Of a stretch of DNA of 64,000 bases, positions 1 through 9,216 are shown piece by piece (position 1 is the stretch's first letter; each line of letters starts with the position of its first letter). Made by a program: the position numbers and the translations under genes. The notes under the pieces are model-generated. The model saw nothing but the letters and a program-made list of their open reading frames with translations, ran no database searches and had not been told where the DNA came from. Source of the stretch: Pirellulales bacterium (GTDB lineage: Bacteria; Planctomycetota; Planctomycetia; Pirellulales; PALSA-1355); NCBI GenBank assembly GCA_022844125.1, contig JALHMI010000015.1, positions 1 through 64,000 on the forward strand, given 5' to 3'.

Positions 1-3000
1 CTGCCCGAGAATTGCAGGGCCACCTTGTCCGTCGCAATGGCCGCGTTAGAAGCCGCCGACGTCGTGATTCCGGCGCTATTGGCGTCGAACTTCGACTGGT
101 TGTAGAAGATGCGACGACCAACCACCGAAGCGCTCGCAGGAGGCACGATCGTGTAGACCTGTCCGTTGAACCCTGCAGCCAGGTCATTGCCCGCCAGGTC
201 TTCGATGCTGTTGTTATTCACCAGGTTAAGCCCCAGCGTGCCAGCACCGGCGATGCCGTTCACAGTGACGCTGTAGACCGCACCACTGCCGGACACAACC
301 ACCGGCGTTGAAGCCGTCGTCGCTCCGGTCAGAGCCAAGGCAAAGTCCGTTGCATCAACCCCCGTCACGGCCTCACTGAACGTGACCGTGTAAATCACGC
401 TGCCCGGAGGAGCGTTGGGACCGACGGGCGTGGTGCGGTTGATCGACTGCACCGTCGGTGCAATCACGTCGCCAGCGACTCGCGTCAAAACGACATCGTT
501 ACCGGTCCCACCCGTGTAGCTCACCTGATAAGTCTGGGCACCGATGCTAACGGTTCCACCCTGCGGGACACCGGCAAACGTGCCGCTTACCGGATCAACG
601 CCGTCATTGTCGATGATCGTGAACGACTGCCCAACGGTCGGCGTGAAGCCGGCACCCAGCGTGCCGTTGAACGTGGCGCCACCCAGATTGACCGCCCCGG
701 TGACCCGGAGCTGACTGTTGATCATGCTCAAGGTGCGGACTTCGTCAACCGTGAAGCGGGTGGGGACGTTTGTCAGGCCGTTGGCCAAACCTTGGTCGCC
801 GCCGAACAACCAGCCGGCGATGTTGCCCAGGTCCAGGTTGCTGTGCGGACCGGTCAGGTCGATCGTCGGCGTCAGCAGGTTGATCACGACGTCCGTGTAG
901 GTCGTCGAGCTCAACTCAGTGGCGTCGATGTACCAGGCATTCACATTACCGAACGTGTCAATAAGACCAAAGGCGAACACTTTCGTCTGGTTGTCGGCCA
1001 GCAGCTTGACCTTCAGGATGGCGTGTGAGTCACCGGTAAGGTCGGTGCCCAAGAGCTGGAACTTACCATCGTTCGGGCCCCCGACGATCGGTGCGTTTTT
1101 TGATCCGAAGAGGAACTCGTACTGTTCACCGTTCGTCGCCGTGCCGCCGACGGTAAGCTGACCGTTGCCGTCCTGGACGACGCTGCCAAACCAGCTAAAC
1201 AGAGCACCATAGGGAGAGGGCACGACGCCAACCTCTTGAAGATCAGCCGGCGGTTCCGAGAACGGATAAGTCGCCGCACTGTTGAAGTCAAACACCGTGC
1301 GGGTGCCGGTGTCTCCCGAGAGCAGACTCGAGAAGGTCGAGCTCGAACCGAACGTTACGCTGCCCGTCGTGTGGGCATCTGCGTTGGGAGCCGGGTTGGT
1401 CGGCGCGTTGCCGATCGTGTTCGAAAAATACGGGTCCTGGAAATCGTAGTTGAACATGACCGGACTCAGCTCACCGTTGCCGATGACCTGCACGCTCATG
1501 GCGGCGAAGTTTTTGGCGTTTTGCATGGAGCCTGTGGCGACGCTGTTCTGGCCGACCACGACGTCCGTACCGTTGCCGTAAAAGCGGCCACCGGAGAACA
1601 TGATCATGTTCTTATTGCCGGTGAATATCCCGTTGGCCGGGGGCGTAACGCTCGGGGCATTGAGTTGTTCCGCTCGCACGCCGACATTGAAGCCGGTAAC
1701 CGTGAACTCCTCGGTGAGCAACACGTTCGCGGCATGTTGGTCGCCGGGACTGGTGTTCACCAGGACGCCGATTGAGCCGGCCGGAGCGCCGGCAGGGCCC
1801 GTGATGTAGGACTCAAAGCCGATAAACGGATGGCGGTCGTTGTTGCCACCAGCCACGGACAACGGGCTGTTCTGCACCTGGACACCGGTCTTCAGGCCGG
1901 TGATCGTAGCACCGACGAGGAGCGAACGGCTGCGATTCAGATAGACGCCCACGGCGTTGTTGGCGGGATTGCTGTGCGTGATTTTCCAGCGAGGGGCGTC
2001 CGTGCGGCTGCCGTCGTACACGGCGATGCCGTACACCGCAGGATCGACGACCGTGACGTTGCGAATGTACGACTGGTTGTTCGCCAAATTCGAATCACCG
2101 AACGAACCGCCCACATTATCGCCGAACGGGGTGGTCTTCACACCGACACCCACGTTGGTGATCGTGGTGTTGGCGACGTTGCCACCGCTGGCGTTTTCGT
2201 CGGTCAAATTCTGCAGCAGCACGCCGATGCGGTTGACGTCCTTGGTGTCACCCACGTTGGTAATCGTGGAGTTGCGAATCTGCAGGTTGAAGTTCTCGTT
2301 GTTGCCGGAGTCGAAGGAGTGATTGAACAACGGCGAGATCGTGGCCCCGTGCCAATACACGTTGCTGATCGCCAGGTTGTCATAATCGAGCGCCGGCACC
2401 GAGTTGCGCGGGCGATTCGGCTGGCCTTCCACATCGGGGCCGTTCAGGACGCCGAGGTGAATCAATGGCAGGGAGCCGTTACGCAGCGAGCTGTAGTTCC
2501 CACCGTTCTGCGTGTCGTACAGGGTCGTGATGCCATGGTGGTAGTGGAGGCCGGCCGGGAGTGCGTTGTTGCCCGAACCGTTGATGATCACGTCCTTCAC
2601 CGTGACGGTCGGTGAATAGACGATAATGCCCGAGCGGGTGCCCACACCGAAGTTCTCTTGGACGGTGGCCGAGACGACTTCCGGAACGATCGTGGAGACC
2701 TTGTTGCCGTTAAACAGTCGACCCTGGAACGTCATCGGGCGGTCGATGACGATGTCCGATTCCTTCATGGTGCCCGGCAGGAGGTTCAGCGTTCCGCCCG
2801 AGTCCGTGTTCTGAATGGCCGAGTGGATCGTCGCGAACTGGGCCAGGCTGAGACCTGCGACGATGCCGAAAGCATCGAAACCATACTCGGCCACGACGAT
2901 GGTGCCCGGGTCGCTGGAGCTGCGCACCTGGTCGCCTTCTTCCAGCGTGGGTCCGAAACCGGCCACGAACTGCCAGTTGTCGTTGACGTAAGTGACCGCA

Positions 3001-3116
3001 GCGAGCATTTTGCGGTCTTCAAGCGGCTCGAGACGAACGTTCGTGTACTCGGGCCGAGCCGGCGTTGCCGCCGATAGCGAGCCAGCGATGCGACCAAACA
3101 AGGTCTTGCGATTCAT
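1..3116 (-). CDS. Secreted beta-helix surface protein with LEPR-type N-terminal motif (3' end beyond window)
   Basis: An uninterrupted minus-strand frame runs from an ATG at 3114-3116 off the left edge, giving at least 1038 residues without the C-terminus. AGGAG lies about 8 nt before the start. Residues 28-39 read RLEPLEDRKMLA, the LEPR-type motif near the N-terminus of many large exported planctomycete proteins. Residues about 85-500 look like a right-handed parallel beta-helix: many short Ile/Val/Asn-rich turns such as VTVKDVIING and TITNVGVGVKT. Around residues 840-880 comes GTFAGVPQGG followed by YTGGTGNDVVLTRV, a strand-rich repeat common in such adhesin-like proteins. Then follow an Ig-like or CARDB-like stretch (VQSINRTTPVGP onward) and, near residue 1003, RIFYNQSKFD with NAAIATDK, which typically lies near the C-terminus of these proteins. 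Probably a cell-surface or extracellular structural or carbohydrate-interacting protein; no catalytic residues could be assigned. Confidence 0.85.
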   Translation of the reverse strand, partial: MNRKTLFGRIAGSLSAATPARPEYTNVRLEPLEDRKMLAAVTYVNDNWQFVAGFGPTLEEGDQVRSSSDPGTIVVAEYGFDAFGIVAGLSLAQFATIHSAIQNTDSGGTLNLLPGTMKESDIVIDRPMTFQGRLFNGNKVSTIVPEVVSATVQENFGVGTRSGIIVYSPTVTVKDVIINGSGNNALPAGLHYHHGITTLYDTQNGGNYSSLRNGSLPLIHLGVLNGPDVEGQPNRPRNSVPALDYDNLAISNVYWHGATISPLFNHSFDSGNNENFNLQIRNSTITNVGDTKDVNRIGVLLQNLTDENASGGNVANTTITNVGVGVKTTPFGDNVGGSFGDSNLANNQSYIRNVTVVDPAVYGIAVYDGSRTDAPRWKITHSNPANNAVGVYLNRSRSLLVGATITGLKTGVQVQNSPLSVAGGNNDRHPFIGFESYITGPAGAPAGSIGVLVNTSPGDQHAANVLLTEEFTVTGFNVGVRAEQLNAPSVTPPANGIFTGNKNMIMFSGGRFYGNGTDVVVGQNSVATGSMQNAKNFAAMSVQVIGNGELSPVMFNYDFQDPYFSNTIGNAPTNPAPNADAHTTGSVTFGSSSTFSSLLSGDTGTRTVFDFNSAATYPFSEPPADLQEVGVVPSPYGALFSWFGSVVQDGNGQLTVGGTATNGEQYEFLFGSKNAPIVGGPNDGKFQLLGTDLTGDSHAILKVKLLADNQTKVFAFGLIDTFGNVNAWYIDATELSSTTYTDVVINLLTPTIDLTGPHSNLDLGNIAGWLFGGDQGLANGLTNVPTRFTVDEVRTLSMINSQLRVTGAVNLGGATFNGTLGAGFTPTVGQSFTIIDNDGVDPVSGTFAGVPQGGTVSIGAQTYQVSYTGGTGNDVVLTRVAGDVIAPTVQSINRTTPVGPNAPPGSVIYTVTFSEAVTGVDATDFALALTGATTASTPVVVSGSGAVYSVTVNGIAGAGTLGLNLVNNNSIEDLAGNDLAAGFNGQVYTIVPPASASVVGRRIFYNQSKFDANSAGITTSAASNAAIATDKVALQFSG

Positions 3117-3684
3117 AAGAAACTCCTACCAAGGACATTAGCCTACCGGCGTTGCCGATAGGGCGGCCAGGGGCGATCCGCCGGGTTGTATGGAAAGACA
3201 CCGATGAGAGATATGGCCGTGTGGAACTGGCTCGTTGGACTGTAGGGGAGTTCCCGACCACACGGATTCTATTGAAACCCCACAATCTCACTGTGTCAAC
3301 TAGCTTCGGAAAATAATTTTAGAAATTTTGGCAAGTTGGCTTACGCCGCCACCCAATTCACAAGCGGCTCTACACTTGCGAATTCGTTCACTTGGTCGCT
3401 AGCTATTCCCCGGGGAATGGCCCGCTCCCAGGGGAGCTTCCGTGCTGCGGTTGCGCCGTGCGGCCGCCGCGTCGGGGGGCCGATCGACAGTCAGTCAATT
3501 TTCAGCGGCTTCTTGACGTACGCTTGAGTTTCCCAGCAATTTCGCTCAGGGCTGCGCCGCACCCCCTCAAAGTGCCAAGAAAAAAAGCCAGTAATCCCTT
3601 CCGTAACGCGATCTGATTGACAGTCGCCGTACCGGTCGCGCAAACTGGGCCCCCGCGCGCGAACCTCGGAATTGGAGCACAACC
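3117..3684. other. Intergenic region upstream of two divergent genes
   Basis: No credible gene in 568 bases. It lies between the divergent starts of the surface protein (minus) and the cytochrome-like lipoprotein (plus) and should hold both promoters. An AT-rich patch sits at 3300-3335. A perfect 14-base dyad, ATTCCCCGGGGAAT, lies at 3405-3418 and could be an operator; nothing else supports that. Confidence 0.5.
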
Positions 3685-4452
3685 ATGTCAAACTCGCTAA
3701 GCCGATCCGTGAAAATCTTCTACGTAATGGTTGCCGTGACCTGGCTGCTGTTGGGATGCAGCGGGTCGGACGCCCGGGCGGAAATGCCCAGGCCGTCGAG
3801 TTACGCTCCCCAGGCCGACTTGCTTGGCCAAGTGGATTTCTTCCTCGCGCGGATCGATCAGACGCTGTCCGCGGGCGAAGTCGACATGGCAGGCCAATCT
3901 CGACTGCTTAAGGACGCCAATACGCTGGCCATGCTGGGGTTGGTACTGTCGCAGCACGACACGGATTTTCCGGAGAAATCCGCGATGTCAGCCTTTGTGA
4001 AGGCGGCCCAATCGCTGGCTGCCGCCGCAGGTGATCTGGGCAAGTCCAAGGCCGCATTCTCCGAGTTGCAGGCAGCCCGCGCCGGCAAAGGGACGGCCGA
4101 AGTGCCGCCGCTCCGCTGGCAACGCGTGGCTTCGTTGCCACTGGTGATGAAGCAGGTGCCGCTAATCCACGCGGGCCTCAAACGCGGAACAGGTCGGCGG
4201 CTGGAGCGAAACAAGGAACAAGCGGCCGGACAGGCCGCGGCGCTGGCCGCAATCGCCCAGGCGTCGATCTTTGACGACGAGTATGCTTCCACGCCGGAGG
4301 ATGTCGCGGCCTGGCAGAAGTATTGCGCCGAAATGCGCGATGCCGCGGGTGAAGTGAACGTTGCCGCTCACGCGGGCGACGCCGATCGCGTAGAATCGTC
4401 GATGACCAAAATGCTGCAAAGCTGCGAAGCTTGCCACGAAAAGTTTCGCTGA
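3685..4452 (+). CDS. Cytochrome c'-like lipoprotein
   Basis: A 255-residue exported protein. Residues 8-25 are a hydrophobic signal segment ending in a lipobox (LLLGC, lipidated Cys25), so the mature protein is probably membrane-tethered. The body is helical and Ala-rich. The extreme C-terminus is CEACHEKFR, placing a CxxCH c-type haem attachment site at Cys247, Cys250 and His251 followed by KFR. A single CxxCH at the very C-terminus of a four-helix protein is the hallmark of the cytochrome c'/c556 family. A role in periplasmic electron transfer or gas binding is inferred from the family; nothing in the neighbourhood shows a partner. The domain before the haem site is longer than a standard cytochrome c' of about 130 residues, so the N-terminal half is additional sequence of unknown role. 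Confidence 0.75.
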   Translation: MSNSLSRSVKIFYVMVAVTWLLLGCSGSDARAEMPRPSSYAPQADLLGQVDFFLARIDQTLSAGEVDMAGQSRLLKDANTLAMLGLVLSQHDTDFPEKSAMSAFVKAAQSLAAAAGDLGKSKAAFSELQAARAGKGTAEVPPLRWQRVASLPLVMKQVPLIHAGLKRGTGRRLERNKEQAAGQAAALAAIAQASIFDDEYASTPEDVAAWQKYCAEMRDAAGEVNVAAHAGDADRVESSMTKMLQSCEACHEKFR

Positions 4453-4654
4453 GCGGCAGGAAGCGTAGAGTTGATCGCGAGGCAACGCGATCGACGCGAG
4501 ACCGGGTGGTGCGACCTCAATCGTGCCCAACCTCAGGTCCGGCAGGCTTTCGCGCATTGGACCAGCAGGTTCAAGTGCTACGGCGGGTTACAGGCGGACG
4601 GAATTTTCGTCCTTCGTCACAGCCCTGGAGGGTCTTGGCACTCGGCTGAGTGGT

Positions 4655-6790
4655 ATGTTTGCTCCGGAGCAAATTCATTCCAAGGTCGATAGTTTGAGTG
4701 CGCTTGACATGCTCATGTTGCATCGGCATCCAGCCCTGCAGTTCAGCCATCCGCTGCCCTATGGGGCCATCGTGCACGACAGCGGCGTGCAATTCGTGAC
4801 CTTCAGCCGTTCGGCGACCGCGATGCGCGTGTTGCTGTACGATCATGTCGACGATCGCGAGCCGTCCGAGGTTCTCGCGTTCGATCGCAATACCGATCGC
4901 TGGGGAGATATCTGGAGCATCTTCGTGCCTGGAATCAGCGCGGGACAGCTCTACCACTTTCAGGCCGACGGTCCCTATGACCCCGAGCGTGGGCATCGTT
5001 TCGATCGCATGGCTCGTCTGATCGATCCCTATGCCCGGGCGCTGGCCGGCGAGTTTCAGGAGTCGGACGACGGCATCATCCGGCCGCCGAAGTGCGTGGT
5101 GATCGACGATCATTTCGACTGGCAGGGCGATCGCCACTTGCGCCGCGAACTGTCAGAAACGATTATCTACGAGATGCATGTCCGCGGCTTCACGCGCGGC
5201 AGTTCGAGCGAGGTGGACCATCCCGGCACGTACCTGGGCATCATCGAGAAGATCCCGTATCTCAAGTCGCTGGGCGTGACGGCCGTGGAACTCATGCCGG
5301 TGCATGAATTTCCCACGAACGGTTTCTGGGGCGAAAAGCTCTCGCGGCCCAACTACTGGGGATACGACCCGCTGGCATTCTTCTCACCGCATCGAGGTTA
5401 TGCCGCGGGCAGCCAGCCGGGCGCGCAGGTCAACGAGTTCAAGCAGATGGTGCGAGCCCTGCATCAGGCCGGCATCGAAGTGATTCTGGACGTGGTGTTC
5501 AATCACACCTGCGAGGGCAACGAGCTCGGCCCGACGCTCAGCTTCAAAGGCCTGGAGAACCAGGTCTATTACATGCTCGAGGGAGGCGGGCACTACTACA
5601 AGAACTTCTCGGGCTGCGGCAACACGATCAACGGCAACCATCCGATCGTGCGCGAGATGATCTTCTTGTGCCTCAGGCACTGGGTCCACAATTACCACAT
5701 CGATGGCTTCCGCTTCGACCTGGCGTCGATCTTGAGCCGTGGCCGCGACGGCGAGCTGGTTCCCAATCCGCCCGTGGTCGAGACGATCGCGGAAGATCCG
5801 CTGCTGGCAGACAGTAAGATCATTGCCGAAGCGTGGGACGCCTCGGGCGCGTACCAGGTCGGTTCGTTCGCGCAGCTTCGCTGGGCGGAGTGGAACGGCC
5901 GTTATCGCGACGACATTCGCCGTTTTTGGCGGGGCGACAGTGGGCAAACGCCGGCCATTGCCACTCGCCTGGCCGGTTCTAGTGATCTGTACCAGGCCGG
6001 TGGGCGGCAGCCGTATCACAGCATCAACTTCATTACCTCGCACGACGGCTTCACGATCAACGACTTGGTGTCGTTCAAGGACAAGCACAACGAAGCGAAC
6101 CAGGAAGGCAACCGCGACGGCGACAACAACAACTACAGCGACAACTATGGCGTGGAAGGGCCCAGCCGCCGGCCCGAGGTCGAGGCCTTGCGTTTGCGGC
6201 AGATCAAGAACATGCTCGCCACGCTGTTTTTGAGCCAGGGTGTGCCAATGCTGCTGATGGGCGACGAATGTCGGCGCACGCAGCGCGGCAACAACAATGC
6301 GTACTGTCAGGACAACGCAATTTCGTGGTTCGACTGGAAACTGGTTGAGAAAAACGAAGGGCTGCTGCGGTTCACCAAGTCGCTCATCGAGTTTCGTCGT
6401 CAGCAACCGGCCGTGCGCCGCATCGACTTTCCCAACGGCGACGCGCCACGACCGGGAGAACTTCCCGATGTGCTGTGGTTTGGTCCCGACGGCCGTCGCA
6501 AGGATTGGCGCGCGGGTTGCCCGAGCCTGACGTGTTTGTTCTCGGCGCCGCCGGCGGACGCGACGAACCCCAAGCCGCGGCACGTGCTGATCATGATGCA
6601 TGCCGGCCGCCAGCCGCGTGAGTTCACGATTCCGCTGTTGCCAAAGCCGGTCAACTGGCGAATCTTCCTCGATACACGGCAGAACAGTCCGAACGATATT
6701 TTCCCGGCGCTCGACGGACCGTTTCCGCCGCCGCTGGGGCGCGTGTGTCTCGATCACCATTCGATCATGGTGTTCGTTTCCACGGAGTGA
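4655..6790 (+). CDS. glgX: Glycogen-debranching enzyme, GlgX/isoamylase type
   Basis: A GH13 enzyme that hydrolyses alpha-1,6 branch links in glycogen. From this start it has 711 residues. An N-terminal CBM48-like domain (PLPYGAIVHDSGVQFVTFSRSA) precedes the TIM barrel with EMHVRGFT, VELMPVHEF, LDVVFNHT, GFRFDLA (nucleophile Asp355), IIAEAWD (acid/base Glu392) and TSHDGFT (Asp464). All three catalytic acids are present, so it should be active. The open frame extends up to 4523 but that N-terminus (MPNLRSGRLSRIG) does not look like the family. ATG codons at 4655 and 4709 are both plausible starts; neither has a strong ribosome-binding site. The gene is closed by a very strong intrinsic terminator at 6885. 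No other glycogen genes are adjacent. Confidence 0.92.
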   Translation: MFAPEQIHSKVDSLSALDMLMLHRHPALQFSHPLPYGAIVHDSGVQFVTFSRSATAMRVLLYDHVDDREPSEVLAFDRNTDRWGDIWSIFVPGISAGQLYHFQADGPYDPERGHRFDRMARLIDPYARALAGEFQESDDGIIRPPKCVVIDDHFDWQGDRHLRRELSETIIYEMHVRGFTRGSSSEVDHPGTYLGIIEKIPYLKSLGVTAVELMPVHEFPTNGFWGEKLSRPNYWGYDPLAFFSPHRGYAAGSQPGAQVNEFKQMVRALHQAGIEVILDVVFNHTCEGNELGPTLSFKGLENQVYYMLEGGGHYYKNFSGCGNTINGNHPIVREMIFLCLRHWVHNYHIDGFRFDLASILSRGRDGELVPNPPVVETIAEDPLLADSKIIAEAWDASGAYQVGSFAQLRWAEWNGRYRDDIRRFWRGDSGQTPAIATRLAGSSDLYQAGGRQPYHSINFITSHDGFTINDLVSFKDKHNEANQEGNRDGDNNNYSDNYGVEGPSRRPEVEALRLRQIKNMLATLFLSQGVPMLLMGDECRRTQRGNNNAYCQDNAISWFDWKLVEKNEGLLRFTKSLIEFRRQQPAVRRIDFPNGDAPRPGELPDVLWFGPDGRRKDWRAGCPSLTCLFSAPPADATNPKPRHVLIMMHAGRQPREFTIPLLPKPVNWRIFLDTRQNSPNDIFPALDGPFPPPLGRVCLDHHSIMVFVSTE

Positions 6791-6884
6791 ATCAGCGTAG
6801 TGGGTGAACGCTCGGGGCGCGGGGAACGCACGAGCGCGATCAGGGTGCGAGGCTCTTACGTTAGTCTCCTCGTAAGGGTCCGAG

Positions 6885-6929
6885 TGCGGCGAGCTTGCCA
6901 AGGGACGGCAAGCCCGCCGCATTTTTTTT
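6885..6929 (+). terminator. Intrinsic terminator after glgX
   Basis: A stem of 15 pairs with one mismatch (6885-6899 with 6907-6921, arms ending GCTTGCC and GGCAAGC) with a 7-nt loop is followed at once by eight T residues at 6922-6929. A second, weaker hairpin (6851-6860 with 6871-6880, core CTTACG/CGTAAG) lies just upstream. The 370-base gap 6791-7160 holds these and otherwise only Arg/Cys-rich noise frames. Confidence 0.85.
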
Positions 6930-7160
6930 GCGCGCATCGCTGTTCTGGTCGTGCGCCGCCAGCGCGTTGCGGGCGCCCTTGTTCCGCACTCTTTTCGCAC
7001 GATGCACAAGCGCTCGCTTGCGCGCGTTCGCAACAAGCGTTGCCACGAGCGCGCGGGCGGAAGAATCTCTTGCAGAAAGTTGCTTTCTTTGTGTGTCGTT
7101 CGCGCTGCGTCGTTCGATATCTACTCTGCACAGCAACCAACACTCTGCGAGGGCCTGCGG

Positions 7161-7634
7161 ATGATCGTGCGACTTTTCTGGTGCGTAACCGCGGGACTTT
7201 GTTTGTGGGTGGATCCGGCAGCGGCCAGCGACGTGACCCCGAAGCAAACCTCTCCAGGCGCCCGGGAGGTCGCCTGGCACCAGGACATTGATGAGGCCTG
7301 GCAAGCAACCCAGCAGAACGGGCGACCGCTGCTCGTGTTCGTCACCAGGGATCAGTGTTACTATTGCGACAAAATGAAGGGCGGTACGCTGGCCAGCCCA
7401 GCCGTCCTCGCCAGCCTTCAAGGTTCGTTCGTGCCGCTGATCCTGGATGGACGCCGGCAGTCGCCGCTGCTGAAGGAGCTGAACGTCCGCGGCTATCCCA
7501 GCACGTTTGTGATCTCGCCGGACGCCGTCGTGCTCGATCGCATCGATGGCTACGTAACTCCCGAGGTGCTGGCGACTCGGCTGAAGGCAATTCGGCCTCG
7601 ACCGCCATCGGAAAAGCTCGCAGCCGACCCGTAG
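7161..7634 (+). CDS. Secreted thioredoxin-like protein
   Basis: A 157-residue protein with an N-terminal signal peptide (MIVRLFWCVTAGLCLWVDPAAA). The mature part is a thioredoxin fold: a beta strand PLLVFVTRD leads into the active site CYYC (Cys66 and Cys69), and the cis-Pro loop is GYPSTFV. The shape matches the thioredoxin_7/DUF255-like branch used for periplasmic thiol-disulfide exchange. The frame is open to 6951, but the upstream part is Arg/Cys-rich and the signal peptide begins exactly at 7161, so the start was moved. It stands alone between two strong terminators, so it is a single-gene transcript. The redox partner is unknown. Confidence 0.82.
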   Translation: MIVRLFWCVTAGLCLWVDPAAASDVTPKQTSPGAREVAWHQDIDEAWQATQQNGRPLLVFVTRDQCYYCDKMKGGTLASPAVLASLQGSFVPLILDGRRQSPLLKELNVRGYPSTFVISPDAVVLDRIDGYVTPEVLATRLKAIRPRPPSEKLAADP

Positions 7635-7659
7635 CCTACAATTCGAGTCACGTCTGAGA

Positions 7660-7701
7660 GCGAACGCGGCCGGATCCCCTTCGGCCGCGTTCGCATTTTT
7701 T
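7660..7701 (+). terminator. Intrinsic terminator after the thioredoxin-like gene
   Basis: A perfect 13-bp GC-rich stem (7660-7672 with 7682-7694, GCGAACGCGGCCG and its complement) with a 9-nt loop is followed by A and six T residues at 7696-7701. Confidence 0.9.
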
Positions 7702-7811
7702 GTTGGCGGCCCCGGGCTCGCAACTCGGCCGGGCCTGTTCCTAGGCCTGCGAGACGTGCATAATTGCCGTCAAAGCTGCGTCTGTTTCTTCCTGGGCTAC
7801 GAGGTTTCGGA

Positions 7812-8321
7812 ATGCCTTCTGCTGCTGCAAAGTTGACTGCCGCCGACGTGATGTCTCGTGCGCTGGTGCTGGCTCGGCCCGAACAGGATCTGCTTGAGGT
7901 CGAGGGCGTGCTGTTCGAGCGGCGGATCAGCGGATTGCCCGTGGTCGAAGATGGCAAGCTGATTGGCGTGGTCAGCGCCGGCGACGTAGCCCGCGTGCAG
8001 GTGTTCATGAACTCGCTGGATGGACAGGTCGACGACAACCAGGAATGGTCGTCGCAGGCCGATGGTTTTCAGCATGCCGAGCCGCCCGCGTTTCATGGTT
8101 TTCGCGAGATGATCGCGAAGTTCAAGGTGCGCGACGCGATGAACGACCAGGTGCTCACCTGCGCCCCCGGCACTCCGCTCGCCAGCGTTGCCGAACAGAT
8201 GCTCGCGGAACGTGTGCATCGGGTGATTGTCGTGGAACAAGGTAAGCCGGTGGGCATCGTGAGCAGCCTCGACCTGGTGAAAGTGCTGGCGGATCAACTC
8301 GCGACCGCGGTGGAGAAGTAA
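7812..8321 (+). CDS. CBS-domain pair protein
   Basis: A 169-residue soluble protein made of two CBS motifs: about residues 8-60 ([14 protein letters not shown] through [13 protein letters not shown]) and about 106-165 ([14 protein letters not shown] through [13 protein letters not shown]). CBS pairs bind adenine nucleotides and act as energy sensors. A linker of about 40 residues ([17 protein letters not shown]) separates them. ATG at 7812 has GAGG at 7801-7804; the frame is open to 7764 but the earlier start lacks this. Only 4 bases separate it from the next gene, so it is probably translated in one operon with the PhyH-type oxygenase; whether it regulates it cannot be told. Confidence 0.88.
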   Translation: MPSAAAKLTAADVMSRALVLARPEQDLLEVEGVLFERRISGLPVVEDGKLIGVVSAGDVARVQVFMNSLDGQVDDNQEWSSQADGFQHAEPPAFHGFREMIAKFKVRDAMNDQVLTCAPGTPLASVAEQMLAERVHRVIVVEQGKPVGIVSSLDLVKVLADQLATAVEK

Positions 8322-8325
8322 ATAC

Positions 8326-9192
8326 ATGGCAACGGACTTGGCGACGAAGCACGGGCCGGTTGGCGACTTGCTGAAAGAGACGCTGACGCGCGAATTTCGC
8401 GAGTTCGAGCTCACTCGCGCTGAAATTGAGCAATTTCACGAGCTGGGTTACGTCTCCGGCATTCGCGTATTAAGTGACGAGCAGGTGGAGCAGTTGCGCG
8501 CCGAGTTGGCGGAGCTGGTCGATCCGGCGCATCCGGGCAATGAGCTGTTCTACGAGTACAACTCGAACGAATCGGTCGATCCTTCGCGGGTGTTGTTTCA
8601 TGCGCTGGGCGCCTGGCGAATCTCGCCGGGCTTTCACGATCTGCTGTGGAACCCGGCGTTCACCGTGCCAGCTAGCCAGCTCTTGGATGGCCCGGTGCGG
8701 TTCTGGCACGACCAGCTTTTCTGCAAGCCGGCCAAGCACGGCGGCGTCGTGGCCTGGCATCAGGATTATTCCTACTGGACGCGGACCAAGCCGATGGCGC
8801 ATCTCACTTGCTGGATCGGGCTGGATGACGCCACGCGCGACAACGGCTGTATGCAGTACATTCCCGGCAGCCACAAATGGGAACTGCTGCCAGTCACCGG
8901 GCTGGCCGGCGACATGGACGCGATTCAAACCGTTCTCAGCGACGAGCAGAAGGCAGCGTTCAAGCCCGTTGCGATCGAGCTTAAGAAGGGCGAATGCACG
9001 TTCCATCATCCACTGATGGTACATGGCTCTTACGAAAACACGACGGATGGCCCACGCCGGGCGGCGGTGCTGAACGTGTTCCGCGATGGCGTCCGATCCG
9101 ACTCCGACGCGGAGCTGCTGGCCGGCGTGCCGCCGATTCCGCATGGCCAGAAGATGGAAGGCCCATTCTTTCCGCTGCTATACACACCGTAG
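8326..9192 (+). CDS. Phytanoyl-CoA dioxygenase (PhyH) family oxygenase
   Basis: A 288-residue Fe(II)/2-oxoglutarate-dependent oxygenase. The iron-binding HxD is seen in [10 protein letters not shown] (His145, Asp147), and the distal histidine in [11 protein letters not shown] (His233). The intervening [24 protein letters not shown] is the family signature around the double-stranded beta-helix. The substrate is unknown: in planctomycetes this family is numerous and mostly uncharacterised. It follows the CBS protein by 4 bases and precedes a secreted esterase by 24, so the three genes form a likely operon. Confidence 0.9.
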   Translation: MATDLATKHGPVGDLLKETLTREFREFELTRAEIEQFHELGYVSGIRVLSDEQVEQLRAELAELVDPAHPGNELFYEYNSNESVDPSRVLFHALGAWRISPGFHDLLWNPAFTVPASQLLDGPVRFWHDQLFCKPAKHGGVVAWHQDYSYWTRTKPMAHLTCWIGLDDATRDNGCMQYIPGSHKWELLPVTGLAGDMDAIQTVLSDEQKAAFKPVAIELKKGECTFHHPLMVHGSYENTTDGPRRAAVLNVFRDGVRSDSDAELLAGVPPIPHGQKMEGPFFPLLYTP

Positions 9193-9216
9193 CTCAACAC
9201 CCTGAGAGGCGCATCC

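Noticed and set aside
3405-3418. ATTCCCCGGGGAAT as a terminator
   Set aside because: The dyad has no loop and no T run and lies between divergent genes, so an operator is the more likely reading; kept only as a note in the intergenic entry.
5384-7036. Minus-strand open frame of 550 codons opposite glgX
   Set aside because: Arg-rich and without family motifs; glgX covers it with all catalytic residues. It even crosses the glgX terminator.
6951-7160. N-terminal extension of the thioredoxin-like gene
   Set aside because: Arg/Cys-rich and unlike coding sequence of the neighbours; a clean signal peptide starts at 7161.
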